This document shows positions 8,863 through 19,315 of a stretch of DNA of 64,000 bases, in pieces. The position numbers were made by a program, and so were the translations under genes. The DNA comes from Romanomermis culicivorax (lineage: Eukaryota > Nematoda > Enoplea > Mermithida > Mermithidae). Within the stretch, counting starts at the first letter, position 1. Each line of letters starts with the position of its first letter. The notes under the pieces were generated by a model that saw only the letters and a program-made list of their open reading frames with translations, searched no databases and was not told the DNA's origin. Location of the stretch: assembly GCA_963922205.1 (NCBI GenBank), contig CAWUHX010000040.1, positions 1,310,405 to 1,374,404 on the forward strand, written 5' to 3'.

Positions 8863-11800
8863 GTAAGGCCAAAAATATGTTATAACCATTGAATATGTCT
8901 GATTGGTGTAATTGACCTATGAATGCAGATGTCAGCTTGTGTCTGGTGTGTCCACTGAGTGGCAAACATCGAATCCCCTTTTTTCTTGGTACCAAAAAAG
9001 GAAATAGGAAGGGGGAATTAAGTAGACGCCGGGATATCCCTTTGGACATTCAAAGAAATCAAAAAAATTACCTCTGGTTTGGGCTTGGCTGTGGGTCTGA
9101 CCCTCATCTTCACCTTGATTTTGACCCACAGACATATCTGTCTGTGGGGACTGTCATGCAACAAAGTAGTGGGGCCCATGTTTTTCTAGCTATCTGTCAC
9201 CAATGCTTGTGCCTAATTATTGCACACCAGGCCAGCCTTAACCATTGCAGGCCAGACTTCTAGCTACTCTTCTGGACCCATAGTTGAGCACAACTTTATG
9301 CCTCCGCATGCCCTGGACAAGACATGTCTAAACACACCCTGATGTATGCTAACATACAAAATTCCACCCATGGAATTTATGTTTTAGTCGATCCAGGGGT
9401 CCTGAATCTGCTATTTTTGTTGAGCCCTGGTTGGGATGGTTATACCTACCCTGATATTGGCCAGTGGTGGGAGAGCTCTAGCACCACCCACAAAGCCCTT
9501 CAACAACCCATTAGCCAGGCTATGCTATAACATATACCTATGCTATATCTTTGCAGGTCAGGGATCCAAGGCTCACTGCTTTTAGTGCTATTCAATGCAG
9601 GGAAGAATTTCCTCCAGACTTTTACACTATGGCTAATTTCAAATGGATAATTTTTTTTTAAATTTTCAGACAGCAAACCACTAGCTGCTAAAGGGACAGA
9701 AAAAACAAGAAAACATAATTTGCATCCATTCAATTGTCAATGTGATCCCAGTGTCTATGTTTCCTTCGAACGCAGAAAATTTCATGTGTGTCCGGCTCTT
9801 CTCATCAGTCAATCTGGTCTGGGGTTTGATAAGGCAGCAATTAGTGTTGGTTGCCTTGATCTTTTGGTCAAGCCATATAAGAGAAGGTGAGAATCATATT
9901 ATTACATAATTTTAGGTTCAATGGAAGAAGTAATATATGGAGGAACTTTCTCAAAAATCAAAAGCTAACTGTCAAATCTTCCATAAACAAAAATTTAAAA
10001 AGACATTTTTCCCCAAGAACCTGAAAAATTATTGTCAATTTTTGTCAAAGAAAACTATTCAGGCAATGAAGTAAATGCATGCTCTTTTTTCAGCTGGCCA
10101 GAAGTTCTACGCTCACTCTTTATCAATGTTAGAATCAATAAGACAACTATAAAGCAAGCAACTGTCCAACTGAATTATGATTTGACCATGAAATATCACA
10201 GTGGCATTGCAACACTAGTACTAGATATCACAGGAATGATACCATTTGGTGAAGTCAGAAGAACAGATATCGGCAAAAATAATGATTTTATAAGCGAACC
10301 TCGGGTGTTGTACTTCAATGTTTTCATGGGTGGACATCAATACATCCCTTTCAGTAGACCATGGATGGTGCTATTGGAGAATGATAGCGGCCCCGTATGT
10401 CAAGGCGTTTTTATCGACAACAGTATTATGGGAAAAAACTTGACAAAATTGGGATTTGTCTTGACTACAACAGAATGCGCCGATATGTGAGTTGTGTGGT
10501 TTTTAAGAATTCATCTTTAGCTATTATCAACCTTACAATCACACGAAAATGTGAAACACCTTTATTAGAGTAACATAATAATAAGTGGTGGGTGACGTTT
10601 TGGTGGTGTACCTACTACCCTCATCAGGCTATGACAAGTGGAATAATTTTACTAGTTATACAGCCTGTACAGGGGGTACACAAAAGATAACTGTATTGGG
10701 CTATACAAGAGGCGTAGAAAGTATAGTTGATGGTGTAATATGATCCCAATTCTGTTTTGGGTGGGGGGAAATACTGGGGTGTAGAAAGTAGGCCTGAAGC
10801 TTGAATGCATAAAAGTCTAGTTCCATGTAGAAAGTTCACTGAAAGCTTCAACTCCAGAATTCTAAATTCATGTAGAAAGTATGCCTCAAGCTTTGAAAAT
10901 ACTTTCTACAAGGAAGTAGAATTTAATACCTCGAAGCTTCGATCCTAGAATCCTACTTCCATGTAGAAAGTATGCAAGAAGCTTCAACATGTAAAATTTT
11001 ACTTCCATCTGGAAGGTATGCTAGAACCTTCAATGTGTAAAATCCTACTTCCATGCACAAACTGCGCTCGAAGCTTCAACGGTAGACATTGACCCCAATG
11101 CAGAAAGTATGCCTTGGTGGATTTGACTCAGACAATGTTGATGATGAAATATATCTATCGAAAAATTTCAAAAAACCTGAGGATCATACAATCTAATGAT
11201 GTAATGGTTTTGCTCTTTTTTTTATGAAATTTTAGGAAAAAAATTTTTCCAGGATATGTTTTCAACATGCTCAGGACACATATTTTCTGACAATTTGCTA
11301 TGCTTACGTATCCTCCCCAGGACAGGTTTTTAACTATTTCAAGGGCTCGATTTTCTATGCATTTTGTAAAAAGTATCAAGAATGACGTGGAAATTTTTAT
11401 TTGACATTTGATTAAAAGGTCAAATTTTATTCAACATTTCATGAAAGATTATCTTTTTTTGTAACATTTACAGGCAAGGTGTTAACATTTATAAATAATG
11501 TTTGCATCAAAATGGCATGCATTTTTTATTTTTTATATAAGCATGCTTTAGCTTAGCATTTTTATTGTTCACAGTTTTTGCGAGATTACAAGCTTTCAAA
11601 GTTATTATACACCAATGAATTGTTTTGTATACAATACATCACATAAACGGTCCCCTTAGTGTGCCAGCAGTTCAATAACAAGAAAAGTATGGCCACAAAA
11701 GACATGCTTTAAAATTCTTGAAAACGTGTCCCCAAAAAAATGCTTTAGCATAGGGAATCCACAAAAAATATGTCCCGAAATAAATTTTTTCCTATACTTT

Positions 11801-14800
11801 CTTTAAAAAAATGAGTAAAACCATCTGATCTTTGGATTATATGACCTAAGGCGTTCTTCAAAAATTTTTCGATATAGATATTAGGTCAACAACTTTAACA
11901 TCTGAGTGAAGTTGGGCGAGGCATACTTTGTAGACTGAGGTTGACTTTTACTTGTTAAAGATTCCAGCATAGTTTCTACATGGAAGTATAACTTTAAAAG
12001 ATGTACTTTCTTCATGAAAGTGAAATACTAAAAATTGAAGCTTTGGGCATTTTCTAAGTGGAAGTAGAATTCTAGGATTTGAGCTTCAATGTGTGAAATT
12101 CTACTTCCATATAGAAATTAAGCTTGAGGGCCGTCTTGCTCTAGTGGTTATCACCTCTGACTGCTAGTCTCAAGAACCACGTTTGATTCCGGGTGTAACC
12201 CGAAATTGAATTTCTGGTAGCTGGCCCAGGCAGACACAGCCTTTCATCCTCTCGGGGTAGATAAATTGTGTAGGCGAGCTTGGAACGCTGCTTGCCGGGG
12301 TCCACTCAGAACAGTTAGCATGTTGGCGATAGTGTGGCGAATGAGGAGGTGGGCCTACTCCATTATGAGGTAGGTAGCCGATCAAGTCCTGCTTGTCAGG
12401 CAGACGCCAGCCTGTGGAATGTGGCCTCCACTAGGCGGTAAAAAGCACCCGAAGAGCGCCTCTCATACAAGGTGGGCACTTCTATGACCGTATAGTCCTG
12501 TAAAGCCTGCCTTTCCGGCTATAGGAAAAGTAGGTAGGTGTACCAGCAAAAATAAAAAAAAAAAGACAAATTAAGCTTGAAGCTACGGGCTTACTTTCTA
12601 GATGAATATAGATTTCTAGGTTTGAAACTTTGAGCATACTTTCTACATGATAGTAGAATTTTACATGTTGAAGCTTAGGGTAGACTTTCTACACTATTAT
12701 CAACTAGTATGCTTAACAAAATTCGGACCACATAACATCATTGACTATACTTTCTAGACCCCTGTATCACCTTGCACACTCACCAAAATTCTGATTGTTT
12801 TACACCATGGACTATACTTTCTGAACCCCCCTGTATTGTCACATACAATCAAGGTGACAAACTTTGATGGATATGTTTTGTACAGGGGTATCTTTTGTGT
12901 ACCCCCAGTACAGGCCTGTATACCTACAAAATTTTTGATAAATTCTTGCTTGCATGAGGGCCAAATGCTACAGTGAACAGGAGTAAAAAAAATGTGATAG
13001 ATAACTTAAAAACTGCATTTCAGAGGAATGCATACCACAAAAGGTTAATCCAAAAGGCCATGGCTGTAAAAAAGTGCAATTGGGAAGATACTGAGTTTAG
13101 GCATACTGCAATTGTACCATACAGTTGTCAGCTGACACAGAAACTAGAGAGAATATGCAAGCAGTATAGAATCAGACCAGTTGCAACATCAAGGGATACC
13201 CTGAGGAAACATCTGAGCTAGGTAGCCCCAACAAGAGACAACCAGGAAAGTCAGGGAGTAGTGTATTCCTCATCCATGGAACCATGTTTGAAAGCCTGCA
13301 TAGAAGAAACAGGTAGAACACTGAGGACTTGAGTTTCAGAACATAGAAATGCATTGAAGAACTTGAAGGAAGAAAAAAGTAGGATGGCAAAACATTGTCT
13401 AATGTGTGAGTGTAGGCCAAGCTGGAATAGAAGCAGCAGGTTCCAGCAATATAGGAACAAAAAGCATTGAAATAGGTCACACGTGGAATAGAACCTTCTT
13501 GAGGAAATTTCTCAGGGATGCAATGACCCATAAGCTTAAATAGAAAATCTAACGAGGAAAATAAGGGCTCAGATGACCCAGTGGTTACAGCTCCCAACTT
13601 GCTATCCCAATGTCCAGGGATCAAATCCCAGAGTAAGCAAAAATTTTTCTAATTGTTATAGCCTGAAGAAAATAGTGGGCACACTACTGAGATAAGTGAC
13701 AGGACAAAATGTCTCGAACAAAACGTCTCCAACAAAATATCCCCAACATATGATCACCAAAAAATGATCTCCAAAACAAAATGTTCTCGTGTAAAATGTC
13801 TTCAACACAAAATGTCTCCAACTTATGGTCCCCAAACAACAAAGGTATTTCCATGGTCCTTTTTGGACAAAGGGTTTTAGACTACTGGGAATTCAGTTGA
13901 TGGGGTCACTTTACACAAAAAAACTTATCCCGGGTGTAAACAAGCATATTTTCATGATTTTTGGTGAAAGGGGCCCTGATCATAATGAATTCAATAAATG
14001 CAATACTTTACACAAAAAATTATCTAGGGTGTAAACAAGTGTATTTTTGTGGTCTTTTGGTGTAAGGAGTTTTTGACCAAAAGGAATTCAATGGATGTGG
14101 TCACTACACAAAAAAAATTTACAGGGTGTAAACAGACGTATTTTTGGGATTTTTCAGTGGAATGAGTTTTCAATCCCAAGGAAATCAACTGATGTGGTAA
14201 CTCTAGATAAAAATTATCCTGAGTGTACACAAATACATTTCTGCAATTTTTGGCTGAGGGGTTTTTGGCTATAGAGAACTCGATAGATGCAGTCACATAT
14301 CACAAAAAACTATCCAGAGTGTAAACAAACTATTTGCTCATTTTTTACTTTAAGGCGTTCCTGAAAATGGGGAATGCAATCGACACAGTCAATTAACAAG
14401 AAAAAATTGTCCTTCATATAAACAAAGGTTTTTCTGTGATATTTTGGGTTGAGGGTTCTTGACCATTGGAAATTCAACAGATATGGTCACTCTACAATCT
14501 GTTTACATTTGTTAAAAAGATTCGGAAATGTTCAAAAATTATAATTGCAGGATAAGCAGACTTAGATACTGTATTTATCTGAATAAACATGGCCTTTACA
14601 TAAACGCCATGGCATTTACTCTAGGATTATTAAAAAAATAATAAAGTAAATAAAAATTAAAAATAATTATAATAAAATAAAAAATCAGTATATTTGGATG
14701 AGTTAGAATTTAGTTCAGATGAAGAGATTGTAACAGTTAAAATTAAGTAAAATTTATACAATTATCAGCTGCTTTTAAAAACATTTGTGAATGAGTAATA

Positions 14801-17800
14801 CCTATGCATTTATTGTTGAAAAAGTAAAAATTTTACTAAAATTTGTGGTGTTCAACTCAAAAGTGAAATAATCACAGCCCTTGAATAAACAGGGCCCTTG
14901 AATAAATGGTGCACCAAATGTACCATTGAAAAAATGAACACCGCAGCGTTTATTCAAATAACTATGGTAATCAATGAGCACATCATTTGTCCTGCACGTA
15001 GTCATGCATGATCAAAACGCCCCAAAATACAAGCAATTTGTTCTGCACTCCATACTTTTGCTTGCTAGGTGGTGTGGTCGCTAATCAGCAACAAACTTGT
15101 CCTATGCCCAAATCCATGTAGCCAGTGCATCAGAAAAATAACGCTCATTGAGGGGCTCAAATCCTCAATCTTCTGCATATAAGGCAGATGCCCTACCAAC
15201 TGGGCTAACCAAGCCATGTGGATGGTTTGGAAATTGTGGTTGTAGTGGTTGTGGTGAGTGGGGGGCATGCTGGGTAATGAATAGCCAGATGCACCACTAC
15301 AACACCCCCTCCCCCCTTCGAGGAGGAAGGGCCCTGGATGGTTACTGATGTTGTATGCCCAAATCCATGTGGCCCATGCATCAGAAAAATAACGCTCAGT
15401 GAGGGCCTGGAACCCTCAAACTTCTGCATTCAAGGCAGATGTGCTATCCAACTGTGGTAACCGAGCCACTTGGATTGTTTGGAAATTGTGGTTGTTGTGG
15501 TTGTCGTGAGTGTGGGGCATGCCCCCTAGTGAGTAGCTAGAAGCACCAATACAACTCCCCTCCCCTCTTTGAGGAGGAAGGGCCCTGGACTGTTACCAAT
15601 GTCATATGCCCAAATCCACCAGGCTGGCCTGTCAGGAAAATAACGCTAGGTGAAGTGCTCGAACCCTCGACCTTCTGCATACAAGGCAGATGCCCTACCA
15701 ACTGCACTAACCGAGCAATGTGGATGGCTTGGAAATTGTGGTTGTAGTGATGGTGAGTGTAGGTCATGCTGCGTACTGAATAGCCATACACACCACTACA
15801 ATAAACTCAATTTTCGTTTGGTTGATGCTTGGGTCCCTTTGTAATGCTTGCATTAAATTTCAGATTGAAGGGTGCACTGTGCCAGCCTTCACAGAGTTGT
15901 TTGTTTTGGCCAGTCATAAAATTTCAAAATTTAAATTAATATAAATCATGCCAGCATTCTTGGAAAGTGAGTCTCCTGTATCGCCCCATAGGCTATAAAA
16001 ATTCGGATTGTGGGCTATACTTTCTGCACCCCTTGTATCCCCCAACACAGCCAAGGCAGTAAACCTTGATGTACAATACGTTATTCTACACTCAGGTTAG
16101 TTTTTTGTGTGATATGATTGCATCTATCAAATTCTCCATAGCCGAAAACCCCATAGCTCAAACAATTGCAGAAATACACTCACAATATTTTTTGTGTAAA
16201 GTGACAGCATCTGTTGAATTCTTCCACAGTCGAAAATTCCTTCCAATCCCTTCTGCCAAAAAATCATGAAAATAATATGCTTGTTAACTACCAGAATAAT
16301 TTTTTGTGTAAAGTGACCACATCCATTGAATTTCCTGCATTCAAAAACTCCTTCCATCAAAAAATCAGGAAAATACGCTTGTTCACACACCCAATTATTT
16401 TTTTGTGTAAAGTAATCGCATCCAATTAATTCCTGATAGTTGAAAACCTTTTATCCACGGGAATACCTTTGTTGTTCAGGGACCATAAGTTGGTGATATT
16501 TTGTTGGGGACATTTTGTGTTGGAGACATTTTGCAGAAGAACATTTAATTCTGAGATCATTTGTTGGGGATATTTTGTTGGAGACATTTTGCTGGAGATA
16601 TTTTGTTGGAGATATTATGTTGGGCAAATTTTGTACTGAGACATTTTGTGTGAAGATCATATGTTGGGGATATTTTGTTGGCGACATTTTATCATAGATC
16701 CCTGAGACATCACTCACCACAGTATTACTGTGTGTTATCTTTTGTTATTCTGCTGAAGGTGTTCTAGATTTAAATGTGATTGTAGGGCCAATAATTGCCA
16801 ACAATGAAATCTTCTCTATGGAATGGCTTATTAGTTCATACCTTGTATCCATGCTTAAGTAAATGAACTGATTTATAGCTCAAAAACCTTTTCTACACAT
16901 TTGTTATTCACAATTGGCTTCATATATTTCTTGACTGTTGTGTAGGTTATATTATTAAAATGAAGTAAACTAAATCGTTTTCATGCTTTTCATTGACATT
17001 AGGTTTTTCAAGATTTTCAATCATGACCTGAACATAACATTTCGAACTATTAAATCAACTGGAATATTCAAAATTTAAATTAATTTGAATTCACATCTCA
17101 TAAATGAGTCTAATTTTTAGGTTGCCAATGGAGAAAAGCAGAGCCCGTTTTGGTGTTCATTTTTCTGGGATTGAGAGCCTCTACGAACAGACATCCGATG
17201 TGTATTTCATTGGTAAACCTATCGGCAACGAGTCACACAGTGACTTTGCTCTGCTTGGTGTCAAACCTATTCAGATCAATGATGCTGTGTCGCCCTTGTC
17301 ATTAAGTGAAACGTTAGATAGCCACAGTCGATCAGATAACTATGTATATGGATGGAACTTAAAATGTATAGCTTATTGTGCATAATTTAACCTATATAGG
17401 AGCAAATTTTGGTTTTTTAGGTCCTAACCCAGGAACGCCACACGTTATACCAATGCACCTATCTATGAATAACACTGCATTGTACATATATGGTCGACCT
17501 TCCTTGGGCTTCGATGGCACCTGCAACCAAAAGGTTTAGTTTATTTACCAAGAAAAACTCCTGAAGGAAGTATTTAGTCAGTAGTTATATAGGCTCATAG
17601 GAGGGGTTTATAAGGATATCTGTTGTGTAGGTCATTAGGTTAATCCTCTACTGCCCAGCCCACACATACAATATAGTGGAGCTATTTGTTATGCTGGCCG
17701 ATTTGTATAACTTATTCATAAATGGTAAGATTGTAAATAAAGATGGAATGAAGGCCAAATGAGACGAATGTATAGTTGGCAAAAACCCAATAGTTGGCAA

Positions 17801-18677
17801 AGTGACACCAAACATCAACTACCGAACACTATGCAAAACTTTCCATTCATTTTTTTTGACCAAAAATAGTATAACATAAACAGTTTTCGCATATTTGTTT
17901 ACCTAATGAAAGTGGGCCTACTTTAACAACAATGAAATTTAGAAATGAAAAGAATAATGCTATATGACCAAAAGGCACATGAAGTCACCCTCTGACACTT
18001 TCTACATTGATGTGGAATTTTACACTTCAAAGCTTTGAGAGTGCCTGTACACCCCTGTATCTCTAAACACATTGATGATCTGGCATACTTTTTACAAAGC
18101 CTGTAGTGCCCCGCACATGACAAAAATTCAGATCATATCACATGGTTATCAATATTTTCTACACCCCCTGTACAGCCCTTTAGTTTAGATGGTTGCTTTG
18201 ATGCTATGGGTTTCTTTTGTGTACACCCTGCAATGTTTAACTACTTGTAAAAAGAGAGCAATAACCGAACCTCTGGCTCTTGCATGCAAAATTTAGTGTT
18301 GTCAGTGTCAAATTTGAGTGAATGGTTGAACGACTGTCACTGTGTAATCATTCAGGAAAGTCAGCCAAGCTTGGACTACTTGCCTTGAACTGTTCAAGCA
18401 AAACTGCGTTCGCAACAAATTTCAGTTTAATCCTCACACACACACACACCATTTTTTGCAGCATCATGCAGGCAGGCCACTCATGCGATGTACTTCCAAC
18501 AACGAGAAATGCGTCCTCCTAGGTTTGTCAACTCAAATCAGCAAAGTGCAAGGCGGTTATGTGAATGAGCAGTTTTTGAACATAACATCATATTTACCAT
18601 CAGTGCGCTCTACAATGAAAAGTATGGAAGATGTGCTCGTGGAAATGATGAATCAGGAGCAACCGGATTCGAGTTAA
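6088..18677 (+). CDS. Multi-domain S1 serine protease homologue, 5'-partial, eight exons
   Basis: Exons inferred from GT-AG sites and phase: 6088-6371, 8048-8154, 8268-8862, 9670-9886, 10094-10486, 17121-17365, 17421-17533, 18462-18677. They join in phase at every junction to an open frame of 722 codons plus stop. Three chymotrypsin-like (S1) units follow one another, with a Cys-rich linker after the first. Only unit 1 keeps an Asp and a GDSG serine; units 2 and 3 have lost catalytic residues. The product is probably secreted, as such homologues usually are, but signal-peptide and first exons lie upstream, presumably beyond the gypsy insertion. Non-catalytic S1 homologues often act as cofactors or binding proteins in arthropod immunity and clotting; a role here is inference. 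One model with skipped or extra exons cannot be excluded. Confidence 0.8.
6490..7490 (-). mobile_element. RTE-like LINE fragment, C-terminal RT region, degenerate
   Basis: Read on the minus strand, the region translates in broken frames to the post-RT region of non-LTR retroposons (phrases like FRYLSS, LKAKIYRTVV, EMRILRRC) and ends with an AAACATTGGATGGATAGA segment and a GCCAGGAAGAAGAA tail shared with the copy at 23.6-24.2 kb. Many stops and frameshifts. It sits inside the intron between exons 6088-6371 and 8048-8154. Confidence 0.65.
7491..8047. other. Intron sequence, nothing recognised
   Basis: AT-rich intronic DNA without a supported gene or repeat; it ends in the polypyrimidine acceptor TTTTTCAG before 8048. 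Confidence 0.6.
8863..9343. other. Intron sequence, nothing recognised
   Basis: Short open stretches occur on both strands around 8919-9263, but there is no splice support or recognisable product. Confidence 0.5.
9344..9506 (-). repeat. SINE-like repeat, family C, copy 1
   Basis: About 165 bp nearly colinear, in reverse complement, with 31398-31563. Shared landmarks are GTTGAAGGGCTT at one end, TTGTTGAGCCCTGG in the middle and a GTATGYTAACATAC-like palindrome at the other. Intronic location. Confidence 0.6.
9670..10300 (+). CDS. S1-like domain 2, truncated and catalytically dead
   Basis: Exon 9670-9886 encodes a typical S1 amino-terminal strand pattern (FHVCPALLIS...), but the TAAHC position reads ISVGC, so the catalytic His is gone. 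Exon 10094-10486 continues with the Asp-102 region as HSGIATLVL, where Asp is Gly. The second half of the fold with the serine is absent; the chain runs straight into the next domain. Splice phases on both sides match the flanking exons. Confidence 0.7.
10301..18677 (+). CDS. S1-like domain 3, His and Ser replaced, split by a 6.6-kb intron
   Basis: Within exon 10094-10486 a new S1 start is recognisable (VFMGG...SRPWMVLLE), ending in VLTTTEC where VLTAAHC is expected, so His-57 is Glu. The donor GTGAGT at 10487 overlaps an apparent ATG-TGA; splicing to 17121 restores the frame. Exon 17121-17365 gives RFGVH...SDFALLGV (Asp kept), exon 17421-17533 a Cys-containing strand, and exon 18462-18677 starts HHAGRPLMRC where GDSGGPLVC is expected, so Ser-195 is Ala. 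The chain ends with SYLPSVR, the usual C-terminal helix region, and TAA at 18675-18677. Confidence 0.75.
10556..10640 (+). repeat. Inverted end fragment of a Penelope-like element
   Basis: GACGTTTTGGTGGTGTACCT followed by ACTACCCTCATCAGGCT matches the left inverted repeat of the Penelope-like element at 61860-61900. It probably belongs to the same insertion as the RT/endonuclease remnant at 12960. Confidence 0.5.
10641..12955. mobile_element. Foldback-like element 1 with long repeat-rich inverted arms
   Basis: The left arm (about 10646-11105) is repeated in reverse complement by the right arm (about 11960-12125 and 12581-12950, interrupted by a SINE). The outer ends show this directly: GGGGGTACACAAAAGATA near 10670 against TATCTTTTGTGTACCCCC at 12889-12906. 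Inside the arms a unit of about 60 bp built on CTTCCATGTAGAAAGT and GAAGCTTCAA is repeated several times. No transposase is visible in the spacer 11110-11940, so it is non-autonomous. Confidence 0.6.
12128..12567 (+). repeat. tRNA-derived SINE, family A, copy 1, with 13-bp target duplication
   Basis: The body is flanked by perfect direct repeats AAATTAAGCTTGA at 12115-12127 and 12568-12580 and ends in an A-rich tail. The 5' 70 bp read as a pol III head: box-A-like TGCTCTAGTGGTTA and box-B-like GTTTGATTCC. The ACTGCTAGTC segment resembles the anticodon arm of a Ser-GCU tRNA (weak). It inserted into the right arm of foldback element 1. Confidence 0.85.
12960..13560 (+). pseudogene. Penelope-like element remnant 1 (RT end and GIY-YIG endonuclease)
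   Basis: Translated frames match the 62-kb copy: an RT thumb segment around 13100-13200 (VPYSCQLTQKLERICKQY), then a decayed GIY-YIG region (GVVYSS...EHRNALKNLKEEKS) with several stops. The Tyr-Ile-Gly motif itself is lost (CIEETG). Confidence 0.75.
13561..13689 (+). repeat. tRNA-like tail next to Penelope remnant 1
   Basis: GACCCAGTGGTTACAGCTCC and GGGATCAAATCCC look like pol III box A and box B. The 62-kb Penelope-like copy carries a related tRNA-like segment at the same place (62627-62700). Followed by AGCCTGAAGAAAATAGTGGG, a degenerate form of the 3' repeat at 62720-62750. Confidence 0.5.
15085..15800 (-). repeat. Tandem trimer of a 251-bp tRNA-derived repeat (SINE family B)
   Basis: Three head-to-tail units have anchors (AAATCCA...AAAATAACGCT) at about 15110, 15361 and 15612, an exact spacing of 251 bp. 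On the minus strand each starts with a tRNA-like head (box A TAGYNCAGTTGGTAGGGCA, box B GGGTTCGAGC) followed by an unrelated tail with GTGGTGCATCTGGCTATTC. A fourth, single copy lies at 36147-36355. Confidence 0.75.
15645..15716 (-). other. tRNA-Thr(UGU)-like head of the third family B unit
   Basis: Exactly 72 nt fold on paper as a cloverleaf: acceptor GCTCGGT with ACCTAGC (one mismatch), anticodon stem TCTGC/GCAGA with loop CTTGTAT (anticodon UGU), and box B GGGTTCGAG. The sister units read UAU and UGA at the anticodon. It is embedded in a dispersed 251-bp repeat, so I call it a SINE head rather than a functional tRNA gene. Confidence 0.5.
15985..16070 (+). repeat. Dispersed ACTTTCTRCACCCC repeat fragment
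   Basis: CTATACTTTCTGCACCCC followed by TTGTATC and ...AACACAGCCAAGG matches the repeats at 12745-12860, 18010-18240, 22110-22330, 48270-48390 and 57880-58080. Confidence 0.5.
16711..17120. other. Intron end, nothing recognised
   Basis: AT-rich DNA leading to the acceptor TAATTTTTAG at 17120. No repeat or gene is apparent. Confidence 0.6.
17990..18245. repeat. Dispersed ACTTTCTACA repeat
   Basis: Carries ACACTTTCTACATTGATGTG, GAATTTTACACTTCAAAGC and TATTTTCTACACCCCCTGTA, the modules found in foldback element 1 and at five other places. It lies in the last protease intron. Confidence 0.5.
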
Positions 18678-18892
18678 GATATAACATTTGACATTTACTA
18701 GTGATATTATGGTGGAGGTTTCTATGAGGCTCACATATACGTGGAGTTTTTAGTATTAGTTTTATACGTTTTTATTTTGTTGACAATAAGGCATGTTTTC
18801 TATAAAAAGTAGCATTCTTATTAGTAAACAATTTTTTTAAACTTAATATGTTGAGCAAAGGTTTGATGGTGTAGGAAGTATGGTCAAGGCCT

Positions 18893-19315
18893 TCTCAGTC
18901 TAGTGCTTATGGCCTCTGACTACTAGTCTCATGAACCAGGTTTGATTCCACATATAACCCAAAATTGAATTTCTGGTAGCTGGCCCAGGCAGACAGAGAC
19001 TTTCATCTTTCCAGAGTAGATGAATTGTATAGGCGTGCATGGAACACTGTTCACACAGGTCGTCTCAACCTAGTTAGCATCCCTAAGATGGTGTGACCAA
19101 TGAGGAGGTGGCCCTATACCATAATGAGATAGGTAGCCAAACAAGTCCTGCTAGCTTTTACTATCTAGTGGAGACCATCAACCTGTGCAATGTGGGCTCT
19201 ACTAGGTGGTAAAAAACACCCAAAATGAGCCTCTCATATAAGATGGTCATGTGACTGTATAGTCCTGCAAAGCCTGTCATGTGAATTAAAGGAAAAATGG
19301 GTAGGCATCACTCGC
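18893..19315 (+). repeat. tRNA-derived SINE, family A, copy 2
   Basis: Colinear with 12128-12567 but diverged: CTCTGACTACTAGTCTC, GGTTTGATTCCA and TTTCTGGTAGCTGGCCCAGG are conserved. No clear target duplication remains. It lies just downstream of the protease homologue's stop. Confidence 0.75.

Larger units (their letters stand above)
13690..16710. mobile_element. Foldback-like element 2 with long composite inverted arms
   Basis: The left arm (about 13690-14500) and right arm (about 16080-16710) are inverted copies. Each has an outer zone of short tandem units (GACAAAATGTCTCCAAC and AAAATATCCCCAAC variants) and an inner zone of units of about 110-120 bp built on TTTTTTGTGTAAAGTGACC and GGAATTCAATGGATG. 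The spacer holds tRNA-like repeats (15085-15800) but no transposase. Such arms are typical of Foldback and some Mutator-like elements; superfamily unassigned. Confidence 0.65.

Noticed and set aside
8919..9263. 114-codon + strand frame in the protease intron
   Set aside because: Low-complexity composition, overlapping minus frames of similar length, no splice or domain support.
10032..10490. Single-exon gene ending at TGA 10490
   Set aside because: The apparent stop overlaps a strong GTGAGT donor, and the frame continues in phase into 17121 as a recognisable S1 domain.
15645..15716. Functional tRNA-Thr gene
   Set aside because: It is the head of a dispersed 251-bp repeat with variant anticodons and stem mismatches in sister copies.
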